Source: Bacteroidota bacterium (GTDB lineage: Bacteria > Bacteroidota > Bacteroidia > Chitinophagales > Chitinophagaceae). From it: 51,790 nucleotides of DNA. Each line of letters opens with the position of its first letter. The stretch's first letter is position 1. The position numbers were made by a program, and so were the translations under genes. A model generated the notes under the pieces. It saw nothing but the letters and a program-made list of their open reading frames with translations. It did not search any database and was not told the DNA's origin. Below, one piece after another: positions 16,720-25,864 of this stretch. Location: positions 1 through 51,790 of the forward strand of contig JAGWVE010000009.1 in the NCBI GenBank assembly GCA_018971025.1, read 5' to 3'.

Positions 16720-17322
16720 CTATTTTTTGTGTCGATTTTTTAATATTTCAATAACATCTTGCAAACTGTATCCTTTTGCTTGTAGTAAAATTAAATAGTG
16801 AAAAAGCAAATCAGATGCCTCATTTAAAAACAAAAGTTCATTATCGTCTTTAGCTTCTATAACAAGCTCTACAGCTTCCTCACCAACTTTTTGAGCTATT
16901 TTATTGATCCCCTTTGCAAACAAAGAAGCTACATAAGAACTATCGGGGCTTTCATTTTTACGGCTAGCAATAACAGTTTCTAAATAGGATAAAAAATGAG
17001 CCGCGTTGTTTTCTTCGCCCCAGCAAGTATCGGTACCGTTATGACAAGTAGGGCCAACCGGAACTACTTTTACTAAAAGCGCATCGGCATCACAATCGAG
17101 TAACATTTCTTTAAAATTCAAAAAATGACCACTCTCTTCTCCCTTTGTCCAAAGCCTATTTTTAGACCTGCTAAAAAAAGTAACTTTTTTTGTTGAAAGG
17201 GTTGTTTCGATAGCTGCAGCATTCATGAAACCAAGCATCAAAACTTTACTAGTTTCAATATCTTGAACAACCGCTGGCACTAGGCCATCTGCATATTTTG
17301 AAAAATCAATTTTGTCTACCAT
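16720..17322 (-). CDS. hisIE: Bifunctional PR-AMP cyclohydrolase / PR-ATP pyrophosphatase
   Basis: A 200-residue fusion catalysing steps 2 and 3 of histidine synthesis. The N-terminal HisI part has Asp76, Cys77, Asp78, Asp80 (metal site) and the zinc ligands Cys93 and Cys100. The C-terminal HisE part (about 108-198) has the KVGEEAVELVIEAK motif. It is last of the his genes, 21 bases after hisF, in a transcript that begins with trpL. hisG, hisD, hisC and hisB are not in the window. Confidence 0.95.
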   Translation of the reverse strand: MVDKIDFSKYADGLVPAVVQDIETSKVLMLGFMNAAAIETTLSTKKVTFFSRSKNRLWTKGEESGHFLNFKEMLLDCDADALLVKVVPVGPTCHNGTDTCWGEENNAAHFLSYLETVIASRKNESPDSSYVASLFAKGINKIAQKVGEEAVELVIEAKDDNELLFLNEASDLLFHYLILLQAKGYSLQDVIEILKNRHKK

Positions 17323-17343
17323 AATTCATCGTAAATGTAAAAA

Positions 17344-18102
17344 TTAAAGCCTAATTGGCAAGCCTTTATTTAATAAAAAGGATTTTAAAGCAGGTACCTC
17401 TATTTCCTTAAAATGAAAGATACTAGCTGCTAATGCCGCATCTGCAGCTCCAGCCTTAAAAACATCCTCAAAATGCGCCATGGTTCCACCGCCACCAGAT
17501 GCGATAACAGGTATCGAAACAGCCTTAGCAATCGTAGCGGTAATATCCAAAGCAAAGCCTGCTTTGGTACCATCATGATTCATAGATGTTAAGAGAATTT
17601 CCCCTGCGCCAAGGCTTGCCGCTTGTTTTGCCCAAGACAAACAAGTTGTTGATGTAGGAACCGTCCCCCCATTTAAATACACATACCATTCACCATCAGC
17701 CTCTTGTTTTGTATCAATAGCAACAACAATACACTGACTACCAAATTCTTTTGCCAAACTAGCAACGAGTGAAGGGTTTTTAAACGCCGCTGAATTAACA
17801 GCAATTTTATCGGCACCATTTTGTAGTAACACGCGCACGTCTTCTACACTAGCCACACCACCACCTACAGTAAATGGAATATTAATAACCGCTGCTATTT
17901 TTTTGGCTAAATCCGCTAAGGTTTTACGTTTTTCATTGGTTGCCGTAATGTCTAAAAAAACAAGTTCGTCGATTCCAGCTGCTGCGTAAAAACCACCCAG
18001 CTCGACAGGATCCCCAGCATCACGGATATTTTCAAAATTGATACCTTTTACGGTTCTCCCATTTTTTATATCCAAACAAGCAATGATTCTTTTTGCTAAC
18101 AT
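17344..18102 (-). CDS. hisF: Imidazole glycerol phosphate synthase, cyclase subunit
   Basis: 252 residues, a TIM barrel that with HisH converts PRFAR and ammonia into imidazole glycerol phosphate and AICAR. The two catalytic aspartates are Asp11 ([13 protein letters not shown]) and Asp130 (VVAIDTK), and both phosphate-binding loops are present (VGGGV near 79-83, ASGGGG near 200-205). It starts 9 bases downstream of hisA, in tight co-transcription. Confidence 0.96.
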   Translation of the reverse strand: MLAKRIIACLDIKNGRTVKGINFENIRDAGDPVELGGFYAAAGIDELVFLDITATNEKRKTLADLAKKIAAVINIPFTVGGGVASVEDVRVLLQNGADKIAVNSAAFKNPSLVASLAKEFGSQCIVVAIDTKQEADGEWYVYLNGGTVPTSTTCLSWAKQAASLGAGEILLTSMNHDGTKAGFALDITATIAKAVSIPVIASGGGGTMAHFEDVFKAGAADAALAASIFHFKEIEVPALKSFLLNKGLPIRL

Positions 18103-18111
18103 AATAATGAG

Positions 18112-18831
18112 TTATGAATTAAACTGCTGTAAAGATTCCAGTGAAATTCTGTTTTCATAAATAGCTTTCCCCACTATAGCACCTGAGCAGCCAATTTGAT
18201 CAAGTGCTTCTAGATCTTGGAGCGAACTTACACCACCACTTGCAACAAGTTGCAGATTAGGAAAGGCTTGTATCAGTGATTGATACAGTATAGTAGAAGG
18301 GCCTTCTAGCCTACCATCTTTTGAAACATCGGTACAAAAAATATGTGTAATTCCTTTTGACAAATAATCTCCAATAAACGTTTCAATATTTGTAGAAGAC
18401 GTTTGCATCCAACCATTCACTGCAATACAGTTGTCTTTAACATCAGCACCTAAAAAAAACCGATCAGCACCATACATATCCACCCAACTTAAAAAAAGTG
18501 CGGGATTTGAAACAGCGATACTACCAATGGTAGCAAGGGTCGCACCTCTTTCAAATACAAGCGCAACATCTTCATCCGTTTTTATACCACCGCCAAAATC
18601 TATCACTAATTTTGTATTAAGGGCAATGGTTTCAAGCACTTTCCAATTTTTTACAGCACCTGCTTTAGCGCCATCCAAATCGACCAAATGAAGCCGTTGA
18701 ATGCCGGCTGCCTCAAAAGCTTTTGCTACTTCTAAAGGGTTTTCATTGTAAATGGTTTTTTGTGCATAATCTCCCTCCGTTAAACGAACACATTTCCCAT
18801 CAATAATATCAATAGCAGGTATGATTTGCAT
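18112..18831 (-). CDS. hisA: ProFAR isomerase
   Basis: 239 residues. A TIM barrel performing the Amadori rearrangement of ProFAR to PRFAR. The catalytic pair is Asp8 (IPAIDIIDGKCVRL) and Asp130 (LGADVKDN); LVDLDGAK and DFGGGI are conserved. A separate TrpF is encoded in the same operon, so this is not a bifunctional PriA standing in for TrpF. It starts 4 bases after hisH. Confidence 0.96.
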   Translation of the reverse strand: MQIIPAIDIIDGKCVRLTEGDYAQKTIYNENPLEVAKAFEAAGIQRLHLVDLDGAKAGAVKNWKVLETIALNTKLVIDFGGGIKTDEDVALVFERGATLATIGSIAVSNPALFLSWVDMYGADRFFLGADVKDNCIAVNGWMQTSSTNIETFIGDYLSKGITHIFCTDVSKDGRLEGPSTILYQSLIQAFPNLQLVASGGVSSLQDLEALDQIGCSGAIVGKAIYENRISLESLQQFNS

Positions 18832-18835
18832 CTTA

Positions 18836-19423
18836 TTAAATGTCTAAAAAGTTTTGTAATATTTTTTCGCCAACTGTAGCACTCTTTTCGGGATGAAATT
18901 GTACCCCGTAAAAATTATTTTTCTGAAGCGCTGCACTATAAGGTAATATATAATTTGTAGTTGCCACCGTATCAGGCCCGAGGGCTGCATAATAACCATG
19001 CACAAAATAACAATACGCGTTTTGAGTGAGCCCCTTAAACAAGTCTGAAGAATAATTACTTATGGTATTCCAACCTACTTGCGGAATTTTATCAGTACCA
19101 TTAGGTAAAAAGGATACGACGCGCTCATCAAACACAGATAAACAGGTTGTATCATTTTCTTCAGAATAGGAACATAATAATTGCATGCCTAAACAAATAC
19201 CCAATACAGGCTGCTCCAAATTTTTAATGACACTATCTAAATTTCTTTCATTTAAATAACGCATAGCGGTACTAGCTTCCCCTACACCCGGAAAAATAAC
19301 ATGATCCGCTTTTTGCAAAAGTTCGATATCATCCGTAACAACTGGACTAACGCCAAGCCTTTCAAGTGCATAGGTTACCGATAATATATTTCCTGCATTA
19401 TATTTTACAATAGCAACATTCAT
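18836..19423 (-). CDS. hisH: Imidazole glycerol phosphate synthase, glutaminase subunit
   Basis: 195 residues, class I glutamine amidotransferase supplying ammonia to HisF. The catalytic triad is visible: Cys77 in GICLGMQLL, His177 and Glu179 in QFHPEKS. PGVGEA marks the oxyanion region. It starts one base after the trpA stop codon: this is the junction where the trp block is joined to the distal his block. Confidence 0.95.
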   Translation of the reverse strand: MNVAIVKYNAGNILSVTYALERLGVSPVVTDDIELLQKADHVIFPGVGEASTAMRYLNERNLDSVIKNLEQPVLGICLGMQLLCSYSEENDTTCLSVFDERVVSFLPNGTDKIPQVGWNTISNYSSDLFKGLTQNAYCYFVHGYYAALGPDTVATTNYILPYSAALQKNNFYGVQFHPEKSATVGEKILQNFLDI

Positions 19424-19424
19424 A

Positions 19425-20201
19425 TTATGATTTCCCCATTATAGATGATAAAAATTGAGCGGTGGTAGCAGTTACATCTGTACTATTTTCAAGTGCTTTT
19501 ATATACGCAGATCCAATAATGGCGCCCACTGTATGCCTTGTAGCAAGTTCAAATGACGCAGCATCCTTAACACCAAACCCAACCAAAATGGGATTTTTTA
19601 ATTGTAAATCTTTTAGTTTTTGCAAATACGTATCTACAATATCAAAATTCAGTGCAGAGCCCGTTGTAGCCGAAGCACTTACTGCATATAAAAATCCAGA
19701 ACTTAAGGCATCTAAATATTGAATGCGCTCGGTTGGCGTTTCGGGCGTTACAAGAAATATAAAATCTAAATGGTGCTTATTTACAATAGATCCATATTTC
19801 GTCTCAAACTCATAAGCTGGCATGTCTGGTAAAATAAGGCCATCAACGCCAACCGCTGCAGCTGCTGCACAAAATTTTTCGAATCCATATTGTAAAACCG
19901 GATTCATATAGCCCATCAGTACCACAGGAATATTACTCGTAGCTCTCAATGATTTTAATTGATCAAATAAAACTTCAATGGTCATCCCATTTTCAATGGC
20001 TTTAGCACCACTTTCTTGAATCACTGGTCCGTCCGCTAATGGGTCCGAATAAGGCATACCTATTTCTACTAAATCGGCACCATTATTTTCGAGTGCAGCA
20101 ATGATAGGTAGCGTACTACCTAGTGTTGGATAACCTGCTGTACAGTATACGTTTAATACTTTTGATGACTTGGCTTCAAATAGCTTTTTTAATCTTGTCA
20201 T
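19425..20201 (-). CDS. trpA: Tryptophan synthase alpha subunit
   Basis: 258 residues from the ATG at 20201; the frame continues upstream into trpB, but the ATG overlaps the trpB stop as ATGA, which strongly favours this start and implies translational coupling of the two synthase subunits. Catalytic Glu47 (LVEIGMPYSDP) and Asp57 (ADGP) are present. It cleaves indole-3-glycerol phosphate to indole and glyceraldehyde 3-phosphate and channels indole to TrpB. Confidence 0.96.
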   Translation of the reverse strand: MTRLKKLFEAKSSKVLNVYCTAGYPTLGSTLPIIAALENNGADLVEIGMPYSDPLADGPVIQESGAKAIENGMTIEVLFDQLKSLRATSNIPVVLMGYMNPVLQYGFEKFCAAAAAVGVDGLILPDMPAYEFETKYGSIVNKHHLDFIFLVTPETPTERIQYLDALSSGFLYAVSASATTGSALNFDIVDTYLQKLKDLQLKNPILVGFGVKDAASFELATRHTVGAIIGSAYIKALENSTDVTATTAQFLSSIMGKS

Positions 20202-21388
20202 GAATCTAATTTTTGCATGTAGGTAGATAAATCTTTGTCGCCTCTTCCACTCAAACAAATAACAACGGTATCGGTTGGTTTCCACTTTATTTGATCAAGT
20301 GCAGCAAAAGCGTGGGCTGTTTCTAATGCTGGAATAATACCTTCTGTTTTACTTACATGAAAAGCTGCATCCATTGCTTCATCATCTGTTGCACTTAAAA
20401 ACAAACCTCTGCCTGATGTATACAAATTTGCATGCATTGGGCCAATCCCAGGATAATCTAATCCCGCCGAAATACTATGCGGCTCAATTACTTGACCGTC
20501 TGGCGTTTGCATTAAAAGGCTTTTACTACCATGTAAAATGCCGGGAGTACCGAGTTGTGTAGTGGCAGCACTCATGGCAGTATGAACACCATGACCAGCT
20601 GCTTCTACAGCTACTATTTGTACAGAGGGTTCTTCTAAAAAATGATAGAAAGCACCGGCAGCATTACTGCCTCCACCTACACAAGCAATTACGTGCGAAG
20701 GAAGTTCTGTACCTGTTTGCGCAAGTAGCTGTTTACGAATTTCTGCACTAATCACACTTTGAAAACGTGCTACCATATCGGGATAAGGATGCGGGCCTAC
20801 AACACTGCCTATGATATAATGCGTATTAGTTGGATTATTGATCCAATCTCTAATGGCTTCATTGGTGGCATCTTTAAGCGTTTTACTTCCACTAGTGGCA
20901 GGTACAACGGTTGCACCTAACATTCGCATACGTGCCACATTGGGCGCTTGCCTTTCAATATCTTTTTCGCCCATATACACAATACATTCCATTCCTTTTA
21001 AAGCACATACTGTGGCAGTTGCAACACCGTGTTGACCTGCTCCCGTTTCTGCAATGATGCGCGTTTTACCCAGCTTTTGCGCAAGTATAATTTGGCCAAT
21101 GGTGTTGTTAATTTTATGCGCACCGGTATGGCACAAATCCTCTCTTTTTAAATAGATGGTTGTCCCATACTGCTCACTCAAACGTTTTGCTAAAAATAAA
21201 GGTGTTGGTCTACCAACATAATGATGCAATAAATCATTAACCTCATTTTTAAAATCTTCATCATCCATTATTTGTAAATACTGGCTTTTAAGTTGTGCCA
21301 CATTTGCAAATAACATTTCTGGGATAAAGGCGCCACCAAAATCTCCGTAATAGCCTTGCTCGTTGGGATTTGTAAATGTTTGTTGCAT
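20198..21388 (-). CDS. trpB: Tryptophan synthase beta subunit
   Basis: 396 residues, PLP enzyme that joins indole and serine to give tryptophan. The PLP lysine is Lys92 in HTGAHKINNT; the phosphate-binding loop GGGSNAAG and the C-terminal SGRGDKDLSTY are present. This is the TrpB1 form that partners TrpA. It starts 2 bases after trpF ends. Confidence 0.97.
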   Translation of the reverse strand: MQQTFTNPNEQGYYGDFGGAFIPEMLFANVAQLKSQYLQIMDDEDFKNEVNDLLHHYVGRPTPLFLAKRLSEQYGTTIYLKREDLCHTGAHKINNTIGQIILAQKLGKTRIIAETGAGQHGVATATVCALKGMECIVYMGEKDIERQAPNVARMRMLGATVVPATSGSKTLKDATNEAIRDWINNPTNTHYIIGSVVGPHPYPDMVARFQSVISAEIRKQLLAQTGTELPSHVIACVGGGSNAAGAFYHFLEEPSVQIVAVEAAGHGVHTAMSAATTQLGTPGILHGSKSLLMQTPDGQVIEPHSISAGLDYPGIGPMHANLYTSGRGLFLSATDDEAMDAAFHVSKTEGIIPALETAHAFAALDQIKWKPTDTVVICLSGRGDKDLSTYMQKLDS

Positions 21389-21390
21389 AT

Positions 21391-22032
21391 TTAAAGTGCT
21401 TTAATTGTTGGGATAAACGAATGTAATAATGCTATATTTTTTTTACCTGGTTCTATTTCAAACTTACTGTTTACATCTAGTGCTATACAATTTTCTGCAG
21501 TACCCGAATGTATAAACTCAGTAATCTTTAGGGTATCATCTGGGCCAATGCCACCACTTAAAAAATATGGCTTTTGCCTAGTTGCATTTGCCAACTTAGA
21601 CCAATTAAATGAAATTCCAGAACCTCCATACATACTCGATGCAGTATCAAATAGTAGATAATCTACCACTTCGATAAACTCTGCTATCTTATACGCTACA
21701 TTGTCGGTTTCAGCAATTCTAAATGCTTTAATAACAGGGTAATGATTGGCCATTTCTTTGCAATAATTAGGTGTTTCATCGCCATGCAATTGCACCATAT
21801 CAAGTCCTGCTGCATCTGCTGTTGCGATCACTTTTTCCATTGGTTCATTGACAAAAACCCCTACTTTAACAACCCCAGGCAATTGAATACTTTTTATTTG
21901 TTCTAATGAAAGTTTGCTTAAAGCATAACGCTTAGAAGCAGGATAAAATATAAATCCAATATACCCAACGCCTTCTTTAGATAAAGCTGTCGCCTCCGCA
22001 ATATCCGTAATGCCACATACCTTAATTTTCAT
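21391..22032 (-). CDS. trpF: Phosphoribosylanthranilate isomerase
   Basis: 213 residues from the ATG at 22032 (the frame also has a GTG two codons earlier, less likely). Catalytic Cys6 (KVCGITD) and Asp129 (LLFDTAS) are present, as are the QLHGDE and FLSGGI motifs. The start overlaps the end of trpC by 11 bases. It isomerises PRA to CdRP. Confidence 0.94.
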   Translation of the reverse strand: MKIKVCGITDIAEATALSKEGVGYIGFIFYPASKRYALSKLSLEQIKSIQLPGVVKVGVFVNEPMEKVIATADAAGLDMVQLHGDETPNYCKEMANHYPVIKAFRIAETDNVAYKIAEFIEVVDYLLFDTASSMYGGSGISFNWSKLANATRQKPYFLSGGIGPDDTLKITEFIHSGTAENCIALDVNSKFEIEPGKKNIALLHSFIPTIKAL

Positions 22033-22819
22033 GTTCACTATTTTTTAAATCTGCAACAAATGCGGCAAATGCTGCGGCTGGATCCGGCGTTTTCATAAAG
22101 TTTTCTCCTATTAAAAATCCATCAAAGCCTTCTTTTTTGAGCTCCAAAATAGTTGACACTTGACTTATCCCACTCTCTGCAATTTTAGGCAGATGAGCAG
22201 GTAACATTTTTGCAAGTGCAATGGAATGCGCAAGATCTACTTCAAAAGTTTTTAGATTGCGGTTGTTAATACCTACCATATCTACCGCATCACATACATG
22301 ACCTAATTCTTGTTGGGTATGAATCTCAAGTAACACTTCAAGTCCAATATCTTTTGCTACAGAGGCAAGCTCTTTTACTTGCAATGGACTCAGGCAAGCA
22401 GCAATCAACAATATCACTTCGGCCCCATATGCTTTTGCTTCTATAATTTGATAGGGATCTACCATAAAATCTTTACGCAAAATAGGCGTTTCATGGATGG
22501 TTGCTGCAGTTAGATCTTGTAAGGATCCACCAAAAAAATCAGTATCCGTTAACACAGATAAACCAGAAGCCCCATGAGCACTGTATGCAGCCGTTACCGC
22601 TTCTACTGTTGCACTATCATTAATGATACCCTTACTAGGAGACTTTCTTTTGAATTCGGCAATAATACCAGTTTTACCCGGCATGGTTAAATAGCTGGAC
22701 ATAGATAAAACAGGCGCTTTATAAAAAGGCATTTGTCTTAATGCAGATTCTGACACAAGCGACTTTTGAACCGCTACCTCTTCTTTTTTACGTGCAATTA
22801 TTGTATCTAAAATATTCAT
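22022..22819 (-). CDS. trpC: Indole-3-glycerol phosphate synthase
   Basis: 265 residues from the ATG at 22819; an in-frame TTG five codons earlier overlaps trpD and is unlikely. The IIAEFKRKSPSKG block holds catalytic Glu55, Lys57 and the phosphate/carboxylate-binding residues; ILRKDFMVDPYQI and ESGIS follow. It is a separate gene, not fused to trpF as in E. coli. It starts one base after the trpD stop. Confidence 0.95.
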   Translation of the reverse strand: MNILDTIIARKKEEVAVQKSLVSESALRQMPFYKAPVLSMSSYLTMPGKTGIIAEFKRKSPSKGIINDSATVEAVTAAYSAHGASGLSVLTDTDFFGGSLQDLTAATIHETPILRKDFMVDPYQIIEAKAYGAEVILLIAACLSPLQVKELASVAKDIGLEVLLEIHTQQELGHVCDAVDMVGINNRNLKTFEVDLAHSIALAKMLPAHLPKIAESGISQVSTILELKKEGFDGFLIGENFMKTPDPAAAFAAFVADLKNSEHEN

Positions 22820-22820
22820 G

Positions 22821-23813
22821 TTATTGTACCGCAATTAATTGTTGTAAAACTTGATACGCTTTTTGACCATCTAAACTATTTACAGCTGCCGCATAAGCAT
22901 CATCATAGCTGGCATACTTCTGCGTCGCATATAATGCCGATGCAGCATTGGCAAGTACTACCGCATTTTGTGCCATCGTACCTTCGCCTTTAATAATTTT
23001 TAAGAAAATAGCTGCAGATGCTTCTACGGTGTCTCCACCCACTAAATCCTCTGGAAATACAATACGTTTACCAAGTTCGGTAGCAGCAACGATACGTTCT
23101 CCTTTTGCTGTAAATATTTTAGTATCACTTGTTAATGAAATTTCATCGTATCCGTCTAACCCATGAATAATAGTATAGTTAACACCTTCCTCCTGTAATA
23201 AATAATGATAAATTCTGGCCATCTCTAAATTGTATACGCCAATGAGTTGATGCGCTGGTTTTGCTGGATTCACAAGCGGGCCTAGCATATTAAAAAAAGT
23301 ACGAACACCTAAATTTTTTCTAATAGGCCCTACTAATTTTAATGCAGGATGAAAAAGTGGCGCATGTAAAAAACAAATATTAGCAGCATCCAACTCCTGC
23401 TTTAATTTAATTTCATCATTTTTAAATACATAACCCAGTTGTTCCATTACATTGGATGATCCACTAATAGTACTAGCGCCATAATTACCATGCTTGGCTA
23501 CTTTTTGACCAGCCCCAGCCACAATAAAACAAGACAGTGTAGAAATATTAAAAGTATTTTTTCCATCACCCCCAGTTCCAACAATATCAAGTAAATCGTT
23601 TGTGCCTAAATGTACAGGAACTGATAATTCAAGTAAAGCATCTCTAAAACCTTGTAGTTCAGCAATGGTAATACTACGCATTAAAAACACGGTCATCAAT
23701 GAAGCTAATTCGCTATCATTATAGGCGCCCGCAGACATAGAAAGTAGTAGCTCTTTAGCTGCCTCTCTACTAAGCGTTTTATGTTCAAATAAATATTGTA
23801 AAATCTTTTTCAT
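22821..23813 (-). CDS. trpD: Anthranilate phosphoribosyltransferase
   Basis: 330 residues. The PRPP-binding GTGGDG motif is at 79-84 (DIVGTGGDGKNTFNIST), and KHGNYGASTISGSS and GVRTFFNMLGPLVNP are characteristic of TrpD. It transfers a phosphoribosyl group to anthranilate. The ATG overlaps the trpG stop (ATGA), giving translational coupling. It is not fused to TrpG. Confidence 0.96.
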   Translation of the reverse strand: MKKILQYLFEHKTLSREAAKELLLSMSAGAYNDSELASLMTVFLMRSITIAELQGFRDALLELSVPVHLGTNDLLDIVGTGGDGKNTFNISTLSCFIVAGAGQKVAKHGNYGASTISGSSNVMEQLGYVFKNDEIKLKQELDAANICFLHAPLFHPALKLVGPIRKNLGVRTFFNMLGPLVNPAKPAHQLIGVYNLEMARIYHYLLQEEGVNYTIIHGLDGYDEISLTSDTKIFTAKGERIVAATELGKRIVFPEDLVGGDTVEASAAIFLKIIKGEGTMAQNAVVLANAASALYATQKYASYDDAYAAAVNSLDGQKAYQVLQQLIAVQ

Positions 23814-24376
23814 TGTAGTAACCAGTTTTTAATGATTGCTTCGCCGTTTGGCGTTAATACACTTTCGGGATGAAACTGAACACCACAAACATCATAGTTT
23901 GTATGCTCTATGGCCATAATCAATCCGTTTTCATCTGTGGCAGTAACTTTTAGTTCTGCTGGCAAACCATGATTTGCAATAACCCAACTATGGTAGCGAC
24001 CAACCTCGATGGTTTCTTCTAATCCATTAAATAAATAATTGGAATTGTCAATTTTTATGGGAGTAGCCACCCCATGATATACCGTAGATAAATTTTCTAA
24101 TGTAGCGCCAAATGCCTCACCAATAGCTTGATGCCCTAAGCATACGCCAAGTATGGGCTTAGAGGCGGCATACTGTTTAATAAGCGGCAATAAAAGCCCT
24201 GCTTCCGAAGGTATACCTGGGCCCGGAGATAAAATAATTTTATCAAAAGCGGCAACGGCGTCAAGTGTTATTTGATCGTTTCTAACTACCGTCACTTTTT
24301 GATGCGTAATTTTTTCCACTAGGTGCACTAGGTTGTATGTAAACGAATCATAATTATCAAATACCAATATTTTCAT
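23810..24376 (-). CDS. trpG: Anthranilate synthase glutaminase component
   Basis: 188 residues from the ATG at 24376 (a GTG two codons upstream is in frame but less likely). Catalytic Cys79 (GVCLGHQ), His169 and Glu171 (VQFHPES) are present. LSPGPGIPSEAG is the TrpG/PabA signature. Next to trpE, 10 bases apart. Whether it also serves folate synthesis as PabA cannot be judged here. Confidence 0.94.
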   Translation of the reverse strand: MKILVFDNYDSFTYNLVHLVEKITHQKVTVVRNDQITLDAVAAFDKIILSPGPGIPSEAGLLLPLIKQYAASKPILGVCLGHQAIGEAFGATLENLSTVYHGVATPIKIDNSNYLFNGLEETIEVGRYHSWVIANHGLPAELKVTATDENGLIMAIEHTNYDVCGVQFHPESVLTPNGEAIIKNWLLQ

Positions 24377-24386
24377 ACCCACTCTT

Positions 24387-25793
24387 TTATATTCCGGCAG
24401 CTAATACGACTGCTCTTTTTAATGCATTTAATTTATTGTTAACCTCTTGTAACTCGCTTTCAGGATTCGATGAAACAACGACACCTGCGCCTGCTTGATA
24501 ATAAAGCGTATTGTCTTTACTTAAAAAACTACGAATCATGATAGCGTGGTTAAATCCTCCATTGAATCCTACAAAACCAATAGCGCCTCCATAATAACCA
24601 CGTGCCGTAGGCTCCAAGCCGTCAATGATTTCCAGTGCCTTAAATTTTGGTGCGCCACTTAGAGTTCCAGCAGGAAAAGTTTGCGCCAAAATACTAAATG
24701 GATTTGCGCCATCCGCTAATGTTCCTACCACTTCACTCACAAGGTGAATGACGTGCGAATAATATTTAACCTGCTTAAAATGACTTACTGTAACATCTGT
24801 ACAAGATCTACTCAAATCGTTGCGGGCAAGGTCTACTAGCATCACGTGCTCTGCATTTTCTTTAGCATCCTCTAATAATTTTGCAGATAGCTCTTTATCT
24901 TGTTCATCATTTCCAGTTCTTCTAAATGTTCCAGCAATAGGATGCATCACTGCTTTATTATTTCGAACAATTAATTGTGCTTCAGGAGAAGAACCCATTA
25001 GTTTATAATCACCATAATCAAAGAAAAATAAATAGGGAGAAGGGTTAACGCTTCTGAGCGCACGGTACACATTAAATTCATCTCCTTTAAATGATTGCTC
25101 AAACCTTCTACTAAGTACGATTTGAAAAACGTCGCCACGCAAACAGTGTTGAATACCTTTTTCTACCATGGCTTTATAAGCCTCGTCTGTAATATTGGAG
25201 CGTTCCACGCCAACAGCTGTAAATGGAAACTGAGGTACGTCTTTATTTTTAATGAGCGATTCGATGAGTGACGTGTCTGCAGATTCATTTGCTAATAAAT
25301 TTTGGCAAATAAATAGTTCGTCTTTGTAATGATCAAATACAATAACGTACTGATACAACCGATAACGTATGAGTGGGAAATTCGTTTTTTTTGCTTCTGC
25401 AAAAGCAATGGTTTCAAATAATGGAATGGCATCAAAACTGGTATAACCAAATAAACCTTGTGCAAATCCAGTTTCCTTGTGTTCACTCGGCGTAACAGCA
25501 TATCCTTGCATATACGACCATAGCTGATTGTCAATTTGAGACGCTTCAACCACTTGTGAAATAGGATCTTGATTTGGATATTTAATTTCTACCATTTTGG
25601 AATCCTTTACTTCTATCCCACCAATGGCACCAATACAAATAAAGGAATAGCTGTTTTCGGCAACATGCGCATCGGTGCTCTCTAGCAGGATGGTATCTCT
25701 AAAACGGTCTCTTAAACGCAGGTATATACTAACGGGCGTATACACATCCGCTAGCATTCTTTTACTTTCTGTACGTAATTCAATTTTTTTCAT
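24387..25793 (-). CDS. trpE: Anthranilate synthase component I
   Basis: 468 residues. LLEST (36-40) matches the N-terminal LLES motif that forms the tryptophan feedback site in TrpE, so feedback inhibition is expected. Chorismate-binding motifs are seen: PIAGT (285-289), MLVDLARNDL, and GTLSGAPK. With TrpG it makes anthranilate. It is the first structural gene of the trp-his operon; its ATG lies 12 bases after the attenuator U-run and has no Shine-Dalgarno sequence (GTGACCT precedes it). Confidence 0.96.
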   Translation of the reverse strand: MKKIELRTESKRMLADVYTPVSIYLRLRDRFRDTILLESTDAHVAENSYSFICIGAIGGIEVKDSKMVEIKYPNQDPISQVVEASQIDNQLWSYMQGYAVTPSEHKETGFAQGLFGYTSFDAIPLFETIAFAEAKKTNFPLIRYRLYQYVIVFDHYKDELFICQNLLANESADTSLIESLIKNKDVPQFPFTAVGVERSNITDEAYKAMVEKGIQHCLRGDVFQIVLSRRFEQSFKGDEFNVYRALRSVNPSPYLFFFDYGDYKLMGSSPEAQLIVRNNKAVMHPIAGTFRRTGNDEQDKELSAKLLEDAKENAEHVMLVDLARNDLSRSCTDVTVSHFKQVKYYSHVIHLVSEVVGTLADGANPFSILAQTFPAGTLSGAPKFKALEIIDGLEPTARGYYGGAIGFVGFNGGFNHAIMIRSFLSKDNTLYYQAGAGVVVSSNPESELQEVNNKLNALKRAVVLAAGI

Positions 25794-25804
25794 AGGTCAC
25801 TAAT

Positions 25805-25834
25805 AAAAAGCCCCGACTTTTGGTCGGGGCTTTT
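25805..25834 (-). terminator. trp attenuator terminator hairpin
   Basis: On the minus strand GCCCCGAC (25830-25823) pairs perfectly with GTCGGGGC (25817-25810) across a 5-nt loop, flanked by A4 upstream and T5 downstream: a strong intrinsic terminator between the trpL ORF and trpE. An alternative partner for its 5' arm exists: TCGGGG (25877-25872), inside the last codons of trpL, is exactly complementary to CCCCGA (25829-25824). That antiterminator and the terminator are mutually exclusive. In addition the Trp-codon stretch GTGGTGG (25901-25895) can pair with CCACTAC (25856-25850) with one G-U. Confidence 0.93.
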
Positions 25835-25864
25835 GAAATTATTCAAAAAGTAGTGGACGCGCCA

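Noticed and set aside
25801-25845. Reading the hairpin before trpE as a simple terminator for an upstream gene
   Set aside because: ispD ends at 25970 and is followed by a new promoter and the trpL ORF; the hairpin lies after the leader ORF and has an alternative pairing partner, so attenuation explains it better.
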